Assembly: GCF_050624435.1 (NCBI RefSeq)
Contig: NC_134539.1
Coordinates: 120,635,525-120,699,524 of the forward strand
Direction of reading: 5' to 3'
Length of the DNA: 64,000 nt
Source of the DNA: Tenrec ecaudatus
Taxonomy: Eukaryota; Chordata; Mammalia; Afrosoricida; Tenrecidae
Of the stretch, positions 54,951 to 64,000 are shown piece after piece; within the stretch, counting starts at the first letter, position 1, and every line of letters starts with the position of its first letter. A model generated the notes under the pieces. That model had not been told where the DNA came from. It was given only the letters and a program-made list of their open reading frames with translations, and did not search any database. The position numbers were made by a program, and so were the translations under genes.

Positions 54951-55385
54951 TCCATCCATTGTGTCAAGCACATTTGTAAGTTTGTTGCCATCATCATTCT
55001 CAAAACATTTTCTTTCTACTTGAGCCCTTAGTTTCAGTTCATTTTTGTCCCTTACCTCCTTCCCTCATGAACCCTTGGTAATTTATAAATTATTATTATT
55101 TTTTCATGTCTTACACTATCCGAAGTCTCCCTTCACCCACTTCTCTGTTGTCTGTCGCCCAAGGATTGAGTTATATGTAGATCATTGTGATCGGTTTCCC
55201 CTTTCTGCCCCCACCTTCCCTCAACTCTCCTGGTACTGCTACTCTCATTATTGGTCCTGAGGAGTTTATCTGTCCTGAATTTCCTGTGTCTCCAGCTCTG
55301 ATCTGTACAGTGTACATTTTCTGGTGTAGCCAGATTTGTAAAGCAGAATTGGGATCATGATAGTGTGCGGGAGAAAGCATTAAAG
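54951..55385 (-). mobile_element. LINE 3' copy, reverse orientation
   Basis: TCCATTGTGTCAAGCACATTTG, TTTCTACTTGAGCCCTTAG, AATTTATAAATTATTATTATT and GTAAAGCAGAATTGGGATCATG are in reversed family order. The copy meets the next, plus-oriented copy head to head at about 55,385. Confidence 0.7.
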
Positions 55386-56643
55386 AACTAGAGGACAGGA
55401 GAACAACAAGTCAAATAAAATCAATGGAGAGAGGGTTTAGGATGCCTTGTGGGGTTTAATCAAGTGCAATGTAGCATTGAGGAATTACTAAATTGGAATG
55501 AAGGCTGAACACGATGGTGAGATTAGAGGAAAGTAAAAGGAAACAGAGGAAAGAACCAGGAGGCAAAGGACATTTATAGAGGTCTAAATACAGGCATGTA
55601 TATATGTATGTATGTGTGTGTGTATATATATATGAGGAGAACAGAACTATGTACTCTTATCTATATGTTAAGAATTAAGGTTGCAGATTGGACATTGGTC
55701 CTCTACTTAAGTACTCCCTGAACACAAGAACATTTTTCTAACAATATGGCATTTTGTGATACTCTCCTTCCTCACACAATCGCTAATCACAAAATGGGTG
55801 CATAAGCAAAATGTGGTAAACAAAGCTGATGGTGCCTGGCTATCAAAAGATATAGTATCTTTCGTCTTAAAGGTTTGACGATAAACAGCGGCCATCTGGC
55901 TAAGAAGCAACAAAGTCCACATGGAAGAAATACACTAGCCTGTGGGATCATGAGGTGTCAATGGGATCGGGTCTCAGGCAACTAAGACCCAGAACAAAAT
56001 CATACCCAATGTGAAAGAGGAGGTGGTGGGGCATGGAGTGGAGACCCAGTGCCCATCTGTAGACAATTGGACATGCCCTCACAGAAGGGTCACAGGGAAG
56101 AGATGAGTCAGTCAGGGTGCAGTATATCACCAATGAAACACAACTTTCCTCTAGCTCTTTGGTGCTTCCTTCCCCCCACTATCATGACCTTAATTCTACC
56201 TCACACATTGGATTAGACCAGAACACGCACACTGCTACAGATAAGAGCCTGCAACACAGGCAATCCAGGATAGAGAAACCCCTCAGGGCCAACAAGGAGA
56301 GTAGAGATACCAGGAGGGTTAGGGGAGGGTGTGGGGAGAGAGGGGGAATTGATCACAAGGAGCAACCTATAACTCGCTCCCAGGGAGGGTAAACAAGGGA
56401 AAAGTGGGTGAGGGGCGATGAAAGACAATGTAAGATATGAAAATAATAATCTATAACTTATCAAGGGCTCTTGAGGGAGGGTGGATGGGGAAGAGAGGGG
56501 GAAAATGGGGAGCTGGTATCAGGGGCACAAGTGGGAAGAGAATGCTTTGTAAATGATGATGGCAGAATATGTGCAAATGTGCTTGACACACTGGATGAAT
56601 GTATGGATTGTGGTGAGAGATGTAAGAGCTCCCAATAAAAGTA
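55386..56643 (+). mobile_element. LINE 3' copy, plus orientation
   Basis: Runs from GGACAGGAGAACAACAAG through GGCATTTTGTGATACTC, AAGAAGCAACAAAGTCCACATGG, TCATGACCTTAATTCTACC and GAGCTCCCAATAAAAG. An internal TATG/TG/TA-rich microsatellite lies at 55,596-55,632. Confidence 0.75.
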
Positions 56644-56645
56644 TT

Positions 56646-56697
56646 TACCGTCTATACTTGTGTATAAGATGCGTTTTTCCAGCACATTTTTTGTCTA
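56646..56697. mobile_element. Partial mariner-like MITE
   Basis: ACCGTCTATACTTGTGTATAAG followed by TTTTTCCAGCACATTTTTTG is one end of the element described at 52,541-52,667, placed directly at a LINE tail. The second end is absent. Confidence 0.55.
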
Positions 56698-56720
56698 TTT
56701 TAAAAAAATCATTTTATTGG

Positions 56721-56828
56721 GGGTCAGCTTTAGCCCAGTGGTTACTTCGCGATTTGAACGAATCATTTCCTGATTCTGCTCAACTAGCCCTTCGGGGATC
56801 GAGGCCCGCGGGCACTCCCTGACCCTTT
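56721..56828 (+). pseudogene. Vault RNA retrocopy, full length
   Basis: The 108-base unit has the vault RNA layout: GGGTCAG at the 5' end pairs perfectly with CTGACCC at the 3' end (56,819-56,825); an internal box A, TTAGCCCAGTGGTTACTTCG (56,729-56,748), is nearly identical to that of mammalian vault RNAs; and box B GGGATCGAGGCCCGCGGGC (from 56,795) carries the vault-specific CCCGCGGGC. A TTT follows, then an A-rich tail (56,829-56,846). A 19-20 base direct repeat, AAAAAAATCATTTTATTGG, stands on both sides (56,702-56,720 and 56,847-56,865). Tail plus duplication show LINE-mediated retroposition, so this is a copy rather than the source locus. Both internal promoter boxes survive, so polymerase III transcription is possible but unproven. 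Confidence 0.85.
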
Positions 56829-56846
56829 AAAAAAAAATAAAAAGAA

Positions 56847-57819
56847 AAAAAAATCATTTTATTGGGAGATCATACAACTCATCACAATCCATACATACAT
56901 CCATTGTGTCAAGCATATTTGTACATTTGTTGCCCTCATCATTCTCAAAATGTTTGTTTTCTACTTGAGCCCTTGGTATCAGCTCATTTTCCCATTCCTC
57001 CCTGCCCACTTCACGAACCCTGGATAATTTATAAATTATTATTTTTCATGTCTTACACTGTCTGATGTCTCCTTTGACCCAATTTTCTGTTGTCCATCCC
57101 CCAGGGAGGGGGTTATATGTAGATCTTTGTGATCGGTTCTCCGTTGTATCCCACCTTTCCTCCACCCTCCCCGTATCACCACTCTCACCACTGGTCCTAA
57201 AGGGATCATCCGTTCTGGATTCCCTGTATTTCCAGTTCCTATCTGTAAAAGTGTACATCCTCTGGTCTAGTTGGATTTGTAAGGTAGAATTGGGATCATG
57301 ATAGTTGGGGGGAGGAAGCATTAAAGAATTAAAGGAAAGTTGTATGCTTCATCGGTGCTACACTGTACCCTGACTGGCTTGTCTCCTCCTTGTGACCCTT
57401 CTGTAAGGGGATGTCCAGTTACCTACAGATGGGCTTTGGGTCCCCAATCTATACTCCTCATTCAAAATGATATGATATTTTGCTTTTTGATGGCTGATAC
57501 CTGATCCCATCGATACTTTGTGATCACACAGGCTTGTGTGCTTCCTTCCATGTGGGCTTTGTTGTTTCTCAGCTAGATGGCCACTTGTTTATCTTCAAGA
57601 CTTTAAGACCCCAGATGCTTTATCTTTTGATAGGCGGGTACCATTAGCTTTCTTCATCACATTTGCTTATGTCCCCACTTTGTCTTCAGCGATCAAGTTG
57701 GGAAGGTGAGCATTATGGAATGCCAGCTTAATAGAACAAAATGTTCTTGTGTTGAGGTAGTACTTGCGTAGAGGCCCAATGTCCATATGGTACCTTAATA
57801 CTAAGCCTATAAATATATG
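56847..57819 (-). mobile_element. LINE, reverse orientation, 3' part
   Basis: Reversed family order from ATCATTTTATTGGGAGATC through TTTCTACTTGAGCCCTTGG, AGGGAGGGGGTTATATGTAG, GGATTTGTAAGGTAGAATTGGG, ACATTTGCTTATGTCCCCAC and GAGGCCCAATGTCCATATGG to CTAAGCCTATAAATATATG. It resumes at 59,928 after the nested insertion. Confidence 0.8.
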
Positions 57820-57862
57820 TACCATATATACTCGAGTATAAGCCAAGTTTGCCAGCACATTT

Positions 57863-59842
<1,980 letters not shown>

Positions 59843-59927
59843 CCAGCACATTTTTAATGCAGTTTTGTGGTAAAATTAGGTGCCTCATCGGATATTTGAG
59901 TTGGCTTATACTCAAGTATATATGGTA

Positions 59928-60760
59928 CATAGATCTATTTTCCCATTGTCATATATAAATATATTTACATATGTACTTGCCTATATTTAGACTTTTATAA
60001 ATGCCCCTTGCCTCCTAGTGCTTTCCTCTATTTCCTTTTATTTTCCTCTTGTCCCACTATCATACTCAGCCTTCATTTGGGTTTCAGTAATTCCTCTTGG
60101 TTACACTGCCCTTGATCAAATGCTACCAGGCCTCCTACACTCTTCTCACTATCGATTTTAGATCACTTGTTGTTCCCTTGTCCCCGGGTTTGTTAACTCC
60201 CACTTCCTTTCCCCTGCCTCCTCCTCTCATATGTCCCCCTGGAACTGTTGGTTCTGTTGATTTTTCCTCCAGATTATTTATCCTGTTTATCTTATCTAGA
60301 CAGACCTGCAGAGATAATAATATACACAAAGAACAAGACAGCAAAACAAAGCAACAGAAAACAGCAACAAAAACCCAACAACTCCCCAAAAGAAAAGCTT
60401 ATAAATACTTCAAGGTCTGTTCGTTGACCTTTAGGAGTGTTTCCTGGTCGAGTTTGATGGGGTGCCACATCCTGGCCCCAAAGTCTATTTTTGGTGTTCC
60501 CTGGGACTTGGTTGCTCTGTTCCCCTTGCTGTTCTGTTGCACGCCCATTAGTGTTTTGCCTTGGTGTGGTGGGGTCAGATCAGGTGCAGTTCCCACACTG
60601 TCTCTCCAGTATTGTCCCTCGTGTGGCTATGGGTCAGTGAGGGGTGTTGTGTCTCATAGTGGGGCCAGCCTTATGGTCCTCTTTATACATTGGCTGCTCT
60701 GAGCAGGAATATCATCCTCTGGCCTTGGTGGGCCAGGATGTGTGCCACTCTCTCTTCCTC
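59928..60760 (-). mobile_element. LINE, reverse orientation, continuation upstream of the nest
   Basis: CATAGATCTATTTTCCCATTG continues the LINE of 56,847-57,819. ACACTCTTCTCACTATCGATTTTAG, GTTTATCTTATCTAGACAG and GGGGTCAGATCAGGTGCAG are the inverse of the blocks seen at 49,560-50,230 in the plus-oriented copy. Confidence 0.75.
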
Positions 60761-61214
60761 CCTCTTCATTTGCTCCTGTGTGCTCTGATCAGACATGTCC
60801 CTCTCCCTCAGCTGTAGCTTCAGTGCTGTCCTCTGCAGTGAAGTCTTCTGCCAGGAGGAGGGGCGTCCATGTAGTTTGAGATTGGGGCTGGCAATTATTC
60901 ACTTTTCTGTTGTTTTAATAGCCTTTTGTTTCACTCTCAATGGACAATTTTGGTGCATTTAGAAACCATGGTGTACTTCTTGATACCATTTTCTTTAAAA
61001 AAAATTTTTTTAAATAACATTTTCAAAAGAAGACTAATCACAGATAAGGTTACAACAGCTTCAACCCTCTAGGGACGGGAGACTGGATGTACCTGCCCTG
61101 AGTTGAAGTACATGCTGTTGTAAAGCACACTTTTTAGATAGATAGTACAGCACAGCAGATGTTTATCATGCATATCAAGGCATATATACTATAGGTTATA
61201 GATGTACAATGGGT

Positions 61215-61290
61215 TTCTATATGTTCATGGAAAAATGAAGTTAAAAGATAATAGAATTTCCCCGAGACCTTTTTGAGCTCCCTTTGTACT
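61215..61290. repeat. Short palindromic MITE fragment
   Basis: ATATGTTCATGGAAAAATGAAG, TTAAAAGATAATAGAATTTCC and GACCTTTTTGAGCTCCC match the arms and centre of the ~80-bp unit at 46,037. Confidence 0.4.
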
Positions 61291-61397
61291 GAATTCCTGG
61301 GATGTCGATCACTCTGTAGAGAAGAGATAATGAGATAACACGGTATAGCACATGGGAAGCTGTTTTGTTTGCTTTGTCTTATTTATTTATTTTTCTT

Positions 61398-61745
61398 TGA
61401 GTGAGTGAATGAAAGTGAGTAAGATAGTGAGTGGTGAGAGAGTTAGTGAGAGTGACTTAGTGAGTGAGTGAGAGTGAGTCATTGAGAGAGTGAGTGAGAG
61501 TGAGAGTGAGTTAGTGAGTCAGTGAGAGAGTGAGTGAGTGAATGAGAGTGAGTGAGTGAGTGAGTGGTGAGAGTTACTAAGTGAGAGAGTGAGTGAGTGA
61601 GTTAGTGAGAGAGTGAGTGAGTAAGTAAATAAGAGAGAGTGGGTGAGAGTGAGAGAGTGAGTTAGTAAGAGAGTGAGAGAGTCAGTGAGAGAGTGAGTGA
61701 GTGAATGAGTGAGAGAGTAAGAGTGAATGAAGTGAGTCAGTGCGT
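61398..61745. repeat. (GTGA)n / (GAGT)n-rich satellite stretch
   Basis: About 350 bases are built almost entirely of GTGA, GAGA and GTTA tetramers in irregular order on the plus strand. Open frames crossing it are low-complexity and are not genes. Confidence 0.9.
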
Positions 61746-61749
61746 GCGC

Positions 61750-62490
61750 TTTGTCTTATTTTCCCACCAGGATTTTCGAACTCTATTATAATCTTATGCA
61801 ACTGAGGATGCAAGTGTGATTGATGTTGCCTGAATGGACATTCTATGGTGCATGACTGTGTATGTAATTTTCTATCTTGCTTTTTAAAAAACATAATGGA
61901 ATGATCTTCTCTACGTCAGTAGAAGCACCATCATTTTCAATGATTATAATATTTTAGCCAATACATATATCAAGCTTTATTAAACCATTTCTCTAATATG
62001 GGGCAAACAAAATGTTTTTAATGTTTCACGAGCCTAGAAATGTTATGATGGAGATTGTCTGCACATTAAGTATTTTCCTAGGATGAATTCCTAGGAGGGG
62101 ACTCTCTGGGGATTAATTCTCACTTGAATCCCAGTGTGTCTCCTTTGTATACGTGACTCACCAAGCACAAGCAAAAGCCACAAGGAGGGAGAGAACAAAT
62201 TAGTCATGTGGCCTGCTCCCCAGGAAGGCAGGGTATCTCAGTAGTGCTTGGTTTCCATGGTATCTTAAGTGCATCACAGAAACTGAAGTGGGGCAAGATT
62301 GAATTGGTCACGTAGCAACTTCTGTCCTCAGACTGAACATAGGTCTTGTTGAAAAGGAAGAGTGAGTTACAGAGACAAATGATTTTTATATTTGACAGGC
62401 GTGTCTGGTCAGATTGTGTGCTGCCTGAGATCAGCTGATAAAAATTTATCCTATTCCCAAAGGAGGCATGGTAGATGTTACTGAATCACC
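61750..62490. other. USP32 intron sequence, nothing specific seen
   Basis: AT-rich sequence without recognisable exon, RNA gene or well-preserved repeat. Confidence 0.4.
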
Positions 62491-62499
62491 TTGCTACAA

Positions 62500-62935
62500 C
62501 AACTCACTGCCATCAAGTTAATTCCAACTCATAGTGGTCCTATAGAAAAGAGTTGAGGGCAAAGAGAGACATCAGGCAGGGTAAGAGATGAAAAAAAAAA
62601 TTTATAAATTATCAAGGGTTTATGAGGGAGGGAGGGAGGGGAAAATGAGGAGCTGATACCAAGGGCTCACATAGAAAGCAAATGTTTTGATGATGGCAAC
62701 AAATGTACAAATGTGCTTGACACGATGGATGTATGCATGGATTGTGATAAGAGTTGTACGAGCCTCCAATAAAATGATTATATAAAAAAAGAAAAGAGTT
62801 GAACTGACCCTTTGTGTTTCTCAGACTATATATCTACATGCACTAGCTAGTCTCGTCTTTTTCCAGAGGAAGGGCTGGTAAGGTTTGAAGCGCTGACCTT
62901 GCTGTTAGCATAATCCACCATGCTACTCACAAAGT
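62500..62935 (-). repeat. AfroSINE copy split by a LINE insertion
   Basis: The tail half (CAACTCACTGCCATCAAG, TTCCAACTCATAGTGGTCC) ends at 62,556. The head half (GAACTGACCC, GGTTTGAAGCGCTGACC, GTTAGCATAATCCACCATGC) resumes at 62,803. Confidence 0.75.
62557..62790 (+). mobile_element. LINE tail inserted in an AfroSINE (234 bp)
   Basis: GGGCAAAGAGAGACATCAGG through AAATTATCAAGGGTTTATG, GGAGCTGATACCAAGGGC and CTCCAATAAAATGATTATATAAAAAAA is the LINE terminus. GAAAAGAGTTGA stands on both sides (62,545-62,556 and 62,791-62,802), a perfect 12-bp target duplication. Confidence 0.85.
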
Positions 62936-63274
62936 GATCTTTTTGGCATCTATCCACAATTAATCTCATCCTTAGCTAGTGAAAGCTGCCAGGAGCCTCA
63001 AGGTGAGGGGGTCATATTTAGGGAGTGCAAGGTAATTCAGGGTCTTATTCCCTGTATTACTTCTTATTGGAGCAAGGATAGGTTAAAAAAAAGTTGGAAA
63101 AGGAACAAAGCTATTTTGACACAGTCACCGGCAGTTCAAGGAAGTTACTCCCACATGGATGGTGTAGTTTACAGCACTGAGTAGGTAAGGCAGGGAAGTT
63201 GGTAGTTTCCTCACCCCTAAACCGCACAGAAAGTCAACTGCTATCACTATGTCAGTTAAAAATTAAACAAAAAG

Positions 63275-63365
63275 CAGACCCACTGCTCACTGCGTTGATT
63301 CTGACCCACAGCCATCCTCATGGTTAGCAGCTCAGTGTTTAACAAATTGTGCAACCAGAGACGCT
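63275..63365 (-). repeat. AfroSINE fragment, reverse orientation
   Basis: GACCCACTGCTCACTGCG, TTGATTCTGACCCACAGCC and GTTAGCAGCTCAGTGTTTAAC are reversed tail and head pieces, with the middle deleted. Confidence 0.55.
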
Positions 63366-63369
63366 TAAC

Positions 63370-64000
63370 TCAGCTGACGGGAATGCTTGAAGAAATAGTG
63401 AGGGTCATTCCCAACAACCAAAGCCCTAACAAACCCAAACCACTACAATTCCTCACGTAACTAAATCGCTTTGATTCCACTGAATTTATTAGTCCATCTC
63501 TACCCACTCTTCATACAGTATTTGGTTGATTTAACAACTGTTAGAGGCAAACATTTTTATATGGAGTTACTATTCTTTTTGAGGTAATATTTTCAAGATC
63601 AAAATTAACCTGGCCAGAGAATAGCAGAACGACAAGTTTAAAGAGCAGCCATTGAAACCCTAGTCTTTCACAGAGAGACTTGAAACATGTCAGTCTTTTG
63701 TCTCATTTCTCTGGATCACGAAACCCACTAGGAGTAGCACTACAGCTCTGCGGTGCCTTTGAACAAAGAAGCTGTGGTCACCAAATGCGGCTGCTTCACT
63801 GGCAGGCTTCCTCCTTGACGCGGCAGAGCCAGAGAACTGTATTAACTTTTTAATCACACATATGATTTTGTTTCTCGATTCACTTCAAGGCCTAATACAA
63901 GGAACCCTTGCAGTGGGAAAACTAAAATCCAAGCAGTTATGTCAATATATTAATTTAAGTGAAACAGATAATGCTAACGTAGATTTTCCTGGGTTGGGTA
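63370..64000. other. USP32 intron sequence to the window edge
   Basis: No further USP32 exon is recognised here. The sequence is AT-rich and without a clear repeat, and the window ends inside the intron. Confidence 0.4.

Noticed and set aside
61682-61894. 70-codon frame ending in a Ser/His/Leu repeat
   Set aside because: It is produced by the GTGA-type tetranucleotide repeat read on the minus strand.

Overview
This window is mammalian nuclear DNA, almost certainly from an afrotherian and most likely a tenrec (Echinops-like). Three things point there: many AfroSINE-type tRNA-derived SINEs; SPIN-like hAT elements, a horizontally transferred family reported from tenrec but not known to me from other afrotherians; and abundant copies of a LINE whose 3' end reads AATAAAATGATT followed by an A tail. 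The species call is inference. The repeats, the 5'TG...CA3' LTRs, the splice sites and the exon phases are seen directly.

Two protein-coding genes converge. CA4 (plus strand, 7,700-17,247) is complete: eight coding exons with consensus splice sites encode a 314-residue secreted, GPI-anchored carbonic anhydrase IV. The zinc-binding histidines, proton-shuttle histidine, both disulfides and the hydrophobic GPI signal are intact, and a CpG island and TATA-like promoter lie just upstream. USP32 (minus strand) contributes only its last five coding exons (43,619-49,012, 391 codons) and a roughly 1.9-kb 3' UTR. These exons carry the end of the ubiquitin-protease fold, with its zinc-ribbon cysteines and catalytic-histidine exon, and the C-terminal CVLQ prenylation box. 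Everything from 49 kb to the right edge appears to be one large USP32 intron. CA4 next to USP32 in convergent orientation matches human 17q23.

Layout: 1-0.8 kb is a CpG-rich stretch with no identified gene. 0.8-7.4 kb is intergenic (SINEs, MIR, a solo LTR). 7.4-17.3 kb is CA4, with a 6.7-kb first intron containing SPIN and LINE insertions. 17.3-41.7 kb is intergenic, with AfroSINEs, RTE and L1 remnants, several LTRs and a class I endogenous retrovirus (27,805-32,092) with a 4-bp GTTT target duplication, a tRNA-His-like primer site and a broken gag. 41.7-49 kb is the USP32 3' end. 49-64 kb is a dense pile of LINE copies in both orientations.

The intron holds the most informative non-coding material: a full-length vault RNA retrocopy with a 19-20 bp target duplication; and a triple nest in which a CBX1 (HP1-beta) processed pseudogene sits inside a TA-flanked mariner-like MITE, itself inside a LINE. 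I found no new gene system. The unusual content is a well-resolved record of mobile-element insertions.
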